Source of the DNA: Methanosarcinaceae archaeon
GTDB taxonomy: Archaea; Halobacteriota; Methanosarcinia; Methanosarcinales; Methanosarcinaceae
Length of the DNA stretch: 5,179 bases
Reading direction: 5' to 3'
Assembly: GCA_017613335.1 (NCBI GenBank)
Contig: JAGAEB010000028.1
Location: forward strand, 1 to 5,179
A program made the translations under genes and the position numbers. Numbering within the stretch: position 1 is the first letter of the stretch; every line of letters begins with the position of its first letter. Shown piece by piece: positions 1 to 4,453 of this stretch. The notes below the pieces were generated by a model. It was given only the letters and a program-made list of their open reading frames with translations, was not told the DNA's origin and did not search any database.

Positions 1-165
1 GACAACCAAGAAAGCAAAGACAGCAAAGGAGACAAAGACAACCAAGAAAGCAAAGACAGCAAAGGAGACAAAGACAACCAAGAAAGCAAAGACAGCAAAG
101 GAGACAAAGACAACCAAGAAAGCAAAGACAGCAAAGACAGCAAAGGCGACAAGGCGGAAAAAAGC
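1..165. repeat. 36-bp tandem repeat, 3 exact copies plus a diverged fourth
   Basis: Exact copies occupy 1-36, 37-72 and 73-108. The fourth begins at 109, gains an internal GACAGCAAA duplication, and decays around 150-165. The array is cut by the left edge, so its full size is unknown. The + strand is A/G-rich and has no T, so all three + frames are open. Frame 1 reads DNQESKDSKGDK per unit, frame 2 TTKKAKTAKETK and frame 3 QPRKQRQQRRQR. The minus strand is T-rich and lies directly downstream of csoR. There are no unique spacers, so it is not a CRISPR array. Confidence 0.95.
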
Positions 166-291
166 GGAAAAACGCTGCAGAAAAAGACGTCGAGATTTCT
201 GTCCTTTCACGTCATTATTCTGTCTGATCAGAATTCCGGGATGGAACAGTCAGTTATTTCATATTGGCAAAACGCTCAATGGCTTTTGTGA
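1..291 (+). CDS. possible 3' end of a repeat-tailed protein (partial, doubtful)
   Basis: Frame 1 is open from the left edge to TGA at 289-291. It would encode three and a half copies of the hydrophilic 12-mer DNQESKDSKGDK, then a short unique tail of about 45 residues ending in NAQWLL. In favour of coding, the repeat length is a multiple of three and the codons after the array (GCG, GAA, CTG, CAG, AAG, ACG) resemble those of the clear genes here. Against it, the other two + frames are equally open across the repeat, and the frame 1 stop lies 38 nt inside the 3' end of the convergent csoR. Frame 3 stops earlier, at 225-227, and frame 2 runs on antisense to csoR. No domain is recognisable. The stretch may be non-coding. 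Confidence 0.25.
   Translation, partial: DNQESKDSKGDKDNQESKDSKGDKDNQESKDSKGDKDNQESKDSKDSKGDKAEKSGKTLQKKTSRFLSFHVIILSDQNSGMEQSVISYWQNAQWLL
155..234 (-). terminator. probable csoR 3' end: hairpin and T-tracts
   Basis: About 20 nt beyond the csoR stop, ATTCTG (217-222) can pair with CAGAAT (229-234) around a 6-nt loop. On the minus strand, T-tracts of five to six follow at roughly 182-186, 166-170 and 155-160. The hairpin is weak, so termination would depend mainly on the T-tracts, which suffice for archaeal RNA polymerase in known systems. The T-rich face of the 36-bp repeat continues beyond. Confidence 0.4.
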
Positions 292-529
292 AATTTTCAA
301 TCGTTTCGTCTGCATTTCCGTTTTCAATTCCGTCTTTGACGCAGTGCCTGATGTGATTTTCCAGAATGATCTGACCTGCTTTATTGAGGGCGGATTTGGC
401 AGCGCTGATCTGGGTCAGGATATCTTCACAGGGAATGTCTTCATCGATCATGCGGTCGACAGCCTGAACCTGGCCGATAATTTTCCGGAGTCTTCTGTGA
501 AGATCCCCGGAATCCGTACATTGTTTCAC
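254..529 (-). CDS. csoR: CsoR/RcnR/FrmR-family metal-sensing repressor
   Basis: This is a 91-aa DUF156-family protein, normally an all-helical DNA-binding oligomer that releases its operator when it binds metal. The core reads LHRRLRKIIGQVQAVDRM (10-27), then the helix with Cys34 (IPCEDILTQISAAKSAL), then NHIRHC with His59 and Cys63. The Cys-His-Cys spacing of 25 and 4 residues equals that of copper-sensing CsoR (Cys36, His61, Cys65 in Mycobacterium tuberculosis), so Cu(I) is the best-guess ligand. RcnR (His at the third site) and CstR (no His) fit less well. The GTG start at 527-529 is chosen because GGAGG lies 7 nt upstream (537-541). A longer reading to 751 would only add a Phe/Pro-rich translation of the A-rich repeat. 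No copper ATPase or chaperone gene is in view, and no classic G-tract operator was found. Confidence 0.88.
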   Translation of the reverse strand: MKQCTDSGDLHRRLRKIIGQVQAVDRMIDEDIPCEDILTQISAAKSALNKAGQIILENHIRHCVKDGIENGNADETIENFTKAIERFANMK

Positions 530-536
530 ATTTGTT

Positions 537-541
537 CCTCC
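537..541 (-). promoter_or_regulatory. csoR ribosome binding site
   Basis: The minus strand reads GGAGG followed by AACAAAT and then GTG, a 7-nt spacing. This decides the GTG start. The ATG that overlaps it (AAATGTG) is out of frame and hits TGA at once. Confidence 0.8.
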
Positions 542-574
542 GGCAATACAGATAATATCCGAAAAGATCAGAAG

Positions 575-590
575 ACATATTAATTTTTTC
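575..590 (-). promoter_or_regulatory. probable csoR TATA box
   Basis: The minus strand reads GAAAAAATTAATATG, a purine-rich BRE-like stretch followed by the AT core ATTAATAT (577-584). Transcription starting about 25 nt downstream, near 555, would give a leader of roughly 25 nt that contains the GGAGG site. The wider region is A-rich, so the match is suggestive only. Confidence 0.4.
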
Positions 591-599
591 AGAAACGGG

Positions 600-683
600 G
601 ACGGCAAAAGGATAAACGGAGACGGAAAAAGGAAAAACAGTGATGGAAAAAAGAAAAACGTAATCGGGAAAGAATAAATATGT
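600..683. repeat. degenerate 21-bp tandem repeat, about four units
   Basis: The units at 600-620, 621-641, 642-662 and 663-683 share the pattern GAYGGAAAAAGGAAAAAC plus three variable bases. The first three align well and the fourth is weak. Read on the minus strand, each unit carries two T-tracts, and the array lies beyond the EF-1 beta terminator in that gene's direction. It also lies upstream of the csoR promoter. Translated on the minus strand it gives a spurious Phe/Pro/Ser-rich peptide. The stretch 684-756 holds only A-rich sequence and one 13-bp palindrome (681-693). Confidence 0.75.
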
Positions 684-756
684 GTCAGACACAAAAAATG
701 ACAGAATACAGTAAACAGAATAAAAACGGTGTCAAAATAAACTAACAACAAGGCAG

Positions 757-816
757 AAACGAAAAAAAGAAAATAAAAAAATCAGAACAGCCCCGTTCAG
801 ACGGGCTGTTCTGATT
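757..816 (-). terminator. EF-1 beta terminator
   Basis: The 15-nt arm 778-792 (AAATCAGAACAGCCC) pairs perfectly with 802-816. The stem continues inward through CGT/ACG with one bulged C, closing on a TCAG loop. On the minus strand a run of T7 and further T-tracts follow (757-780). The hairpin begins 15 nt beyond the EF-1 beta stop. It is a canonical hairpin plus U-tract oriented for the minus-strand operon. Confidence 0.85.
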
Positions 817-831
817 TCGGATCAGATCTGA

Positions 832-1104
832 TCAGATTCTGTCCATATCGAGGATTCTGACTTCGTCAGCGGATTCCGGAAGAGCATTGATGGCCTGTTC
901 AACGGATTCGACACCGCCTTCGGCGTCTTCGACGAGAACGTAGACTTTGAGTGCTTTTAAACCGAAAGCGATCGGAACTTCAGAGATCTCAGCGCATATT
1001 TTTGCGCAGGACGGCATACAGTCGACGATCTTCTGTTTGAGAAGGCCGAGGTCGACATCGGGGTCTGCCGGCATAACCTGCATTTCAACTTTAACTTGTC
1101 CCAT
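832..1104 (-). CDS. ef1b: translation elongation factor EF-1 beta (archaeal)
   Basis: This is a 90-aa guanine-nucleotide exchange factor for EF-1 alpha. It recycles EF-1 alpha from the GDP to the GTP form during elongation in the cytoplasm. The N-terminus MGQVKVEMQVMPADPDVDL, the middle IAFGLKALKVYVLVEDAEGG (46-64) and the C-terminal VRILDMDRI are typical of the archaeal family, as is the length of about 90 residues. Three Cys (29, 33, 37) cluster in the first helix, which is not a standard feature of the family as I recall it. The ATG at 1102-1104 follows AGGTGA at 1109-1114. The same frame runs open to 1407, but that part is a shadow of the upstream zinc-ribbon gene. It is probably co-transcribed with that gene, 110 nt away, and ends at the strong hairpin at 778-816. 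Confidence 0.95.
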   Translation of the reverse strand: MGQVKVEMQVMPADPDVDLGLLKQKIVDCMPSCAKICAEISEVPIAFGLKALKVYVLVEDAEGGVESVEQAINALPESADEVRILDMDRI

Positions 1105-1214
1105 GTTTTCACCTGACAGTTTTTGTGTATAAGATAATTTTCGGGTTATAAGAACCCGGCATCGGACAGCTGCCGGCCGGGAAGATAATTTTATTGCCAT
1201 ACAAGGAACCGGGA
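1105..1214 (-). other. zinc-ribbon/EF-1 beta intergenic region with inverted and direct repeats
   Basis: The 110-nt gap holds two small inverted repeats. CGGGTT pairs with AACCCG (1142-1158), and CCGGCA pairs with TGCCGG (1156-1176). They share CCG at 1156-1158 and so could be alternative folds. An 11-bp direct repeat, AAGATAATTTT, lies at 1131-1141 and 1182-1192. The minus strand also has TTATAAC at about 1145-1151, which could be a TATA box for a separate EF-1 beta transcript with a leader near 20 nt. Neither hairpin is followed by a T-run, so they do not look like terminators. Confidence 0.45.
1109..1114 (-). promoter_or_regulatory. EF-1 beta ribosome binding site
   Basis: The minus strand reads AGGTGA, then AAAC, then ATG. 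It matches the GGTGAT part of the archaeal anti-Shine-Dalgarno complement and fixes the start 273 nt before the end of the stop codon. Confidence 0.75.
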
Positions 1215-1379
1215 TCACGGTCCGACAAATCCGCATTTCGGGCATTTGTAAGTGTTTCCGAGAACTCTGCAGCTCTTGCATCTGCCGATCTCTTCGCCGC
1301 AGTTCGGGCACGGGAATCTGACAGAACCGTCTTCGACAAGGCTGACGCTGCAGGTCGTACAGTTTTCGACTTTTGTCAT
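1215..1379 (-). CDS. small four-CxxC zinc-ribbon protein (DUF1610/HVO_2753-like)
   Basis: This 54-aa protein is nearly all zinc-binding motif. Its CxxC pairs are Cys7/10 (CTTC), Cys24/27 (CPNC), Cys34/37 (CKSC) and Cys46/49 (CPKC), enough for two zinc sites. The pattern matches the small archaeal zinc-finger family typified by Haloferax HVO_2753, which is often described as a predicted RNA-binding protein. Its molecular role is not settled as far as I know. The ATG at 1377-1379 follows GGAGG (1388-1392) by 8 nt. The gene is the first of a two-gene minus-strand unit with EF-1 beta, a pairing I recall from other archaea and which points to a job in translation. The protein has no spare sequence for another domain. 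Confidence 0.9.
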   Translation of the reverse strand: MTKVENCTTCSVSLVEDGSVRFPCPNCGEEIGRCKSCRVLGNTYKCPKCGFVGP

Positions 1380-1387
1380 TTAAGGAT

Positions 1388-1392
1388 CCTCC
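1388..1392 (-). promoter_or_regulatory. zinc-ribbon gene ribosome binding site
   Basis: The minus strand reads GGAGG, then ATCCTTAA, then ATG. The strong match to the anti-Shine-Dalgarno sequence confirms that this small ORF is translated in the zinc-ribbon frame and not in the overlapping long frame of EF-1 beta. Confidence 0.8.
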
Positions 1393-1434
1393 ATTTGAAT
1401 TATTCATAAAGGTGTAGACAGAACATAATGATTT

Positions 1435-1442
1435 TATTTAAA
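1435..1442 (-). promoter_or_regulatory. TATA box for the zinc-ribbon/EF-1 beta unit
   Basis: The minus strand reads TTTAAATA, followed by AAATC. A start about 25 nt downstream, near 1413, would leave a leader of some 35 nt carrying the GGAGG site. The identical octamer appears divergently at 1488-1495 and again at 4258-4265. Confidence 0.55.
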
Positions 1443-1469
1443 CGTACTGTTTCCCCTGACCCGGCCGCC

Positions 1470-1482
1470 GGTCACCGTGACC
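1470..1482. promoter_or_regulatory. 13-bp palindrome between the divergent promoters
   Basis: GGTCAC-C-GTGACC is a perfect dyad with one central base. It sits between the two outward-facing TTTAAATA boxes and ends 5 bp before the gatE-side box, a place where a bound protein could affect both promoters. A single dyad of this size is expected by chance about once in 4 kb, so position is its main support. Confidence 0.3.
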
Positions 1483-1487
1483 AATCA

Positions 1488-1495
1488 TTTAAATA
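1488..1495 (+). promoter_or_regulatory. candidate gatE TATA box (distal)
   Basis: TTTAAATA here would start transcription near 1516-1518 and give a leader of about 90 nt. That leader would contain the inverted repeat TATCAGA/TCTGATA (1533-1539 and 1551-1557). A second AT-rich box, AAAAATTTAAAAG (1561-1573), would place the start near 1593 with a leader of only about 15 nt. I cannot tell which is used. Confidence 0.45.
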
Positions 1496-1595
1496 TGACT
1501 ATACTCTATAGGCTCTTTTTTCAGGATAGCTTTATCAGACATTGTTCTGTTCTGATAGTCAAAAATTTAAAAGATGCCTGTTGCGCATCCGATGC

Positions 1596-1603
1596 GAGGG
1601 GAT
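1596..1603 (+). promoter_or_regulatory. gatE ribosome binding site
   Basis: GAGGGGAT matches the archaeal complement GAGGTGAT at seven of eight positions and lies 4 nt before TTG at 1608. It is the basis for choosing that start over the in-frame TTG at 1542. It overlaps the last base of a CGCATC-C-GATGCG dyad (1584-1596). Confidence 0.6.
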
Positions 1604-1607
1604 TTCC

Positions 1608-3560
1608 TTGGCAGAAAGCACATCCAAAAGTACAAAAAGTACATCAGTAACCATTCCGGAAAGTTTCGATTACGAAAAGATCGGCCTGATGGTCGGCCTG
1701 GAGATCCATCAGCAGCTGGATTCTGCTGAAAAGCTCCACTGCCACTGCCCGAACCACACGATGAAGGAAGAAGACATCACATTCGAATTCATGAGATATC
1801 TTCGTCCGAAAGCCAACAACCTCGGTATGCTCGATGCAGCCGTCGTTGAACAGACGAAATCCGGAAGAAAATACATTTACAAAGGATATGAGAACGTCTG
1901 CCTCGGCGACATCGATGAAGAATCCCCGGCAACGATGAACCCGGAAGCGCTCGACATCGGTCTGACGATCGCCAAATATTTCAGAATGGTCACCGTCGAC
2001 AACATCCAGGTCATGAGAAAGATCATCGTCGACGGATCGGGTGTCACCGGTTATCAGAGAACGTCATACATCGCCGGTCACGGTCTTGTGGAAACGCCGG
2101 AAGGCAACTGCCGCATCGCCAGTCTCTGCGTTGAAGAAGATTCTGCGCCGTCCCTCGGCACGACCGAGGATTATCTCATGTTCTCTCTCGACCGCCTCGG
2201 TATCCCGCTGGCGGAGATCGCGACTGAGCCGGATATCAGAACGCCGCAGCAGGCCCGCGCCGTTGCTGCGCGCATCGGCATGACGCTGCGTTCCACGGGA
2301 AGAGTCAAGAGAGGTCTCGGAACGATCCGTCAGGATGTCAACATTTCCATCACCGGCGGCAGAAGGATCGAACTCAAAGGCGTTCAGGCGCTTGATATGA
2401 TGGAAGAACTCATCAAAAGAGAGATCGTCCGCCAGCAGACACTCATCGCGATCCGTGACGAGCTCAACGCCCGCGGCGCTTCCGTTCCGGGCGAGATCGT
2501 CGATGTGACATCCCTTTTTGAGAACACGTCTTCAAAAGTCCTTCAGAAAGGCCTGAAATCTGAAAACGGAAAGATCGTGGCGATCCTGCTGAAAGGATTC
2601 GACGGATTCGTCGGCCGTGAAGTGATGCCCGGAAGACGTCTCGGAACGGAATTCTCCGATAAGGGAAAAGCGCTCGGCGTGACCGGTCTTTTCCACACGG
2701 ATGAACTGCCTGCCTACGGCATCACGCCGGAAGAAGTCGAAAAGCTCAGAAGCTTCATGAAAGCGGCTCCTGAAGATGCGGTGATCATGATGGCCGGAAG
2801 AGAAGATATGATCAGAAGAGCCATGGAAGCCGTTGTTGAAAGAGCGCAGCAGACGCTTGTCGGCATTCCGGCGGAAGTCCGTCACGCACTTCCGGACGGC
2901 AACTCTTCCTATATGAGACCGATGCCGGGCGCTGCCAGAATGCACCCGGAGACGGATGTTGAACCGATCCCGCTGGACCGTGAGTATTATAAGAACATCA
3001 GACTGCCGGAACTTCTGACCGAAAAGGCTGTCCGTATGGGAAAAGACTATGCTCTGAACGATGAATTTGCAGAAAAGATCGCCTTCTCGTCCCACGCGGA
3101 TCTTTTCGAAAAACTGGCCGCGAAATACAAAGGAAACGAAAGCGTCACGCCGACGCTCATGGCCCGCGTCTTTACAGGCATCCTGCCGGAAATGAAGAGA
3201 GACGGCGAAGATATCGATGTTCTGAAAGATGATCATTTCGAAAAGACGTTCGATGCCGTCGCCTCCGGAAAAGCATCCAAAGATGCCGTCCGGGACATTC
3301 TTTCATCATTCTGCAGAACGCCGGACAGATCGACGGAAGAGATCATCGGTGATCTCGGCATCGGAAACGTCGATGTCTCCGAGATCGAATCGTTCGTTGA
3401 TGATCTCGTGGCGCAGAAAACGGATTTCATCCGCAGCAAAGGCATGGCCGCGACCGGACCGCTCATGGGACCTGTCATGGCGCAGTTCCGCGGAAAAGCC
3501 GACGGTAAACTGATCAACAAGATCGTGACGGAAAAGATCCGGGCTGTCCTGGAATCCTGA
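1608..3560 (+). CDS. gatE: Glu-tRNA(Gln) amidotransferase subunit E
   Basis: GatE works with the asparaginase-like GatD. It phosphorylates the glutamate on misacylated Glu-tRNA(Gln) and transfers ammonia to make Gln-tRNA(Gln), in archaea lacking GlnRS. From TTG at 1608 the protein has 650 residues, close to the family norm. The cradle domain carries GLEIHQQL (30-37, with likely metal or substrate residues Glu32 and His34), MRKIIVDGSGVTGYQRT (136-152), the acidic EED at 176-178 and GLGTIRQDVNISI (236-248). About 300-425 is the AspRS-like insertion that separates GatE from GatB. YMRPMPGAARMHPETDVEP (435-453) is GatE-typical, and roughly 500-650 is the YqeY-like tRNA-binding tail. A Ser/Thr/Lys-rich stretch of about 19 residues precedes the conserved start. 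A TTG at 1542 would add 22 atypical residues. gatD is not in this window. Confidence 0.96.
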   Translation: MAESTSKSTKSTSVTIPESFDYEKIGLMVGLEIHQQLDSAEKLHCHCPNHTMKEEDITFEFMRYLRPKANNLGMLDAAVVEQTKSGRKYIYKGYENVCLGDIDEESPATMNPEALDIGLTIAKYFRMVTVDNIQVMRKIIVDGSGVTGYQRTSYIAGHGLVETPEGNCRIASLCVEEDSAPSLGTTEDYLMFSLDRLGIPLAEIATEPDIRTPQQARAVAARIGMTLRSTGRVKRGLGTIRQDVNISITGGRRIELKGVQALDMMEELIKREIVRQQTLIAIRDELNARGASVPGEIVDVTSLFENTSSKVLQKGLKSENGKIVAILLKGFDGFVGREVMPGRRLGTEFSDKGKALGVTGLFHTDELPAYGITPEEVEKLRSFMKAAPEDAVIMMAGREDMIRRAMEAVVERAQQTLVGIPAEVRHALPDGNSSYMRPMPGAARMHPETDVEPIPLDREYYKNIRLPELLTEKAVRMGKDYALNDEFAEKIAFSSHADLFEKLAAKYKGNESVTPTLMARVFTGILPEMKRDGEDIDVLKDDHFEKTFDAVASGKASKDAVRDILSSFCRTPDRSTEEIIGDLGIGNVDVSEIESFVDDLVAQKTDFIRSKGMAATGPLMGPVMAQFRGKADGKLINKIVTEKIRAVLES

Positions 3561-3586
3561 AGAGCCTTATTTCAGGGTCTTTTTTT
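3556..3586 (+). terminator. gatE terminator, first hairpin
   Basis: CCTGAA (3556-3561) overlaps the gatE stop codon and pairs with TTCAGG (3571-3576) around a 9-nt loop. GTC and seven T follow (3577-3586). The stem is short but correctly placed with a U-tract. Confidence 0.6.
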
Positions 3587-3590
3587 AAAT

Positions 3591-3640
3591 GCCGGCGTTC
3601 TGTGCTTTTCCTGAAAAGCACCGGACAGCCGGCTTTTTTT
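3591..3640 (+). terminator. gatE terminator, second stacked hairpin
   Basis: GCCGGC (3591-3596) pairs with GCCGGC (3628-3633). Within it, TGCTTTTC (3603-3610) pairs with GAAAAGCA (3613-3620), leaving a 2-nt gap that the real loop would open. Seven T follow at 3634-3640. It is stronger than the hairpin just before it, so gatE ends in two terminators back to back. Confidence 0.75.
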
Positions 3641-3641
3641 A

Positions 3642-3780
3642 TCGTCGGGAACCGGTATTCTGTTTTTCTGTCGTCGGGAACCGGTATTCTGTTTTTCTGT
3701 CGTCGGGGACCGGTATTCTGTTTTTTATCGTCGGGAAACCGTATTCTGTTTTTTATGTCCGGACATCTCTGTTTTTCTGA
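3642..3780 (+). repeat. 28/29-bp T-tract tandem array
   Basis: Units start at 3642, 3671, 3700 and 3728, with a decayed fifth from about 3756. Each runs TCGTCGGGAACCGG, TATTCTG, then five or six T. The first two units (29 bp) are identical, the third changes one base and shortens to 28 bp, and the fourth shifts GAACCGGT to GAAACCGT. The alternating 29 and 28 bp is incompatible with one conserved reading frame, so this is non-coding. There are no spacers, so it is not a CRISPR array. Together with the two terminators it fills the gap between gatE and the lsm promoter. Nothing else is seen in 3781-3843. Confidence 0.92.
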
Positions 3781-3843
3781 ATGTGTCAGGGAAATGCCGG
3801 CAGAACACCAAAGAGACGCGGGAACATATCGTTCGGAATCGAA

Positions 3844-3852
3844 TTTATATAA
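3844..3852 (+). promoter_or_regulatory. lsm TATA box
   Basis: TTTATATAA is the best match to an archaeal TATA box in the window. Its centre lies 27 nt before ATG at 3875, so transcription would start at or very near that codon. This implies a leaderless mRNA and excludes ATG 3860, which lies only 8 nt past the box. Confidence 0.75.
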
Positions 3853-3874
3853 TAGAAAGATGAACGTATCGATC

Positions 3875-4111
3875 ATGACGACCGGAAGACCTCTTGATAT
3901 TTTAATGGATTCTCTGAACAAGTCTGTCGTTGTCCGCCTGAAAGGCGGCCGTGAATTTTACGGGGAGCTGAAGGGTTACGACATCCACATGAATCTTGTT
4001 CTGGATAATGTTGATGAAAAAAAGGACGGGGAATCCGTCAGAAAATATTCGAGCCTGATCCTTCGCGGCGACAATGTCGTTTATGTGTCACCGCGTCCCG
4101 ACAGTGAGTGA
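3875..4111 (+). CDS. lsm: archaeal Lsm/Sm-like RNA-binding protein
   Basis: This 78-aa protein has the Sm fold. The family forms heptameric rings that bind U-rich RNA, and archaeal Lsm also contacts tRNA and small RNAs. The N-terminus GRPLDILMDSLNKSVVVRLKGG (4-25) leads into the Sm1 motif GYDIHMNLVL (34-43). The Sm2 motif LILRGDNVVYVSP covers 61-73. The uridine-pocket residues known from Archaeoglobus Sm1 are present as His38, Asn40, Arg64 and Asp66. The start at ATG 3875 follows from the TATA box spacing. An in-frame ATG at 3860 would add MNVSI, and the frame stays open back to 3602 only because it crosses the T-tract array. lsm and L37e are neighbours in many archaea; here a 393-nt gap separates them. 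Confidence 0.95.
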   Translation: MTTGRPLDILMDSLNKSVVVRLKGGREFYGELKGYDIHMNLVLDNVDEKKDGESVRKYSSLILRGDNVVYVSPRPDSE

Positions 4112-4117
4112 CGGCAG

Positions 4118-4220
4118 TCGGGAACCGGATTTTCCGGGATCCCGGAAATCCGGAAACAGATTTTAGGAGGATCCTGCAGCGTCCGGAGACAGATTGCCGG
4201 TCTTTGCGGCGTCCGGGGAT
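4118..4220 (+). repeat. degenerate 30-33-bp repeats after lsm
   Basis: Related starts occur at 4118 (TCGGGAACCGGATTTT), 4149 (TCCGGAAACAGATTTT), 4182 (TCCGGAGACAGATTG) and 4212 (TCCGGGGATTTTC), spaced 31, 33 and 30 bp. GTCGGGAACCGG at 4117-4128 is identical to the core of the array after gatE, about 420 bp away, which suggests a shared origin. The alignment was made by eye and the units are well decayed. Confidence 0.45.
4125..4153 (+). terminator. possible lsm terminator hairpin
   Basis: A 13-nt arm (4125-4137) pairs with a 12-nt arm (4142-4153), with one bulged T and a GATC loop. The inner 18 bp, TTTCCGGGATCCCGGAAA, is a perfect palindrome. It starts 14 nt after the lsm stop. Only four T follow (4161-4164), some 7 nt on, so it may instead protect the 3' end or allow read-through to L37e. 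Confidence 0.5.
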
Positions 4221-4257
4221 TTTCATGAAGGACAGCGATTCCGGAACCGGCGAATGC

Positions 4258-4265
4258 TTTAAATA
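4258..4265 (+). promoter_or_regulatory. candidate promoter (TTTAAATA) upstream of L37e
   Basis: The octamer is identical to the two boxes between the zinc-ribbon gene and gatE, and the following TG matches the gatE copy. A start near 4288 would give either a 217-nt leader for L37e or a separate RNA ending at the T5 at 4418-4422. Confidence 0.4.
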
Positions 4266-4287
4266 TGTTGAATACGATTCAGCGTGA

Positions 4288-4422
4288 TATCATTGATTGT
4301 GTTCCGCTTTTGAAAAATCAAACAGTGCGAGGGTTCCGGAGACTTCCGGAAGAGATGTAAAACCGCATCGGGACAGTGTTTCCGGTCAAAAGAATTCGTT
4401 TCTGAATAAATCGGCGGTTTTT
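4288..4422 (+). ncRNA. candidate structured small RNA or long L37e leader
   Basis: Inverted repeats cluster here. TTTGA/TCAAA flanks an A-rich loop near 4310-4322. TTCCGGA (4334-4340) pairs with TCCGGAA (4345-4351) on a GACT loop. AAAACCGC (4359-4366) pairs with GCGGTTTT (4414-4421) and encloses a weaker CGGGA/TTCCG stem. The sequence ends in T5 (4418-4422), like an intrinsic terminator, and a TTTAAATA box lies about 25 nt before the proposed start. No known RNA family is recognised, and both boundaries are inferred. Confidence 0.3.
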
Positions 4423-4453
4423 GTGTCTCAATACAATTGATCATAATTTCAAA

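Noticed and set aside
1..165. CRISPR array suggested by 36-bp repeats
   Set aside because: Units abut directly with no unique spacers, and no cas genes are present. The same holds for the 29-bp units at 3642-3780.
681..693. TGTGTC-A-GACACA dyad as a regulator operator
   Set aside because: About one such 6-1-6 dyad is expected by chance in 4 kb. It is not at a clear promoter position, and it does not resemble the other two dyads (1470-1482 and 1584-1596).
530..751. Long N-terminal extension of csoR rich in Phe and Pro
   Set aside because: It is translation of the A-rich 21-bp repeat on the opposite strand. The GGAGG and GTG at 527-541 and the normal family length of about 90 aa fix the start.
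1105..1407. 101-residue N-terminal extension of EF-1 beta
   Set aside because: The family is about 90 aa, an AGGTGA site precedes ATG 1104, and the extension overlaps the zinc-ribbon gene in another frame.
2041..3520. Several ORFs of 80-234 aa overlapping gatE on both strands
   Set aside because: They are Arg/Ser-rich or Phe-rich shadows of a strongly conserved gatE frame and have no start signals of their own.
3602..3874. N-terminal extension of Lsm running through the T-tract array
   Set aside because: The region contains terminators and non-triplet repeats, and the TATA box at 3844-3852 lies inside it.
4225..4360. Two tiny ORFs (20 codons from ATG 4225, 31 codons from ATG 4265) between lsm and L37e
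   Set aside because: Neither has a good ribosome binding site. The second begins inside the TTTAAATA box, and neither peptide is recognisable.
4270..4450. tRNA or C/D-box RNA in the lsm-L37e gap
   Set aside because: GGGTTCC near 4331 resembles a T-arm, but no acceptor stem or anticodon arm fits, and no paired C and D boxes at proper spacing were found.
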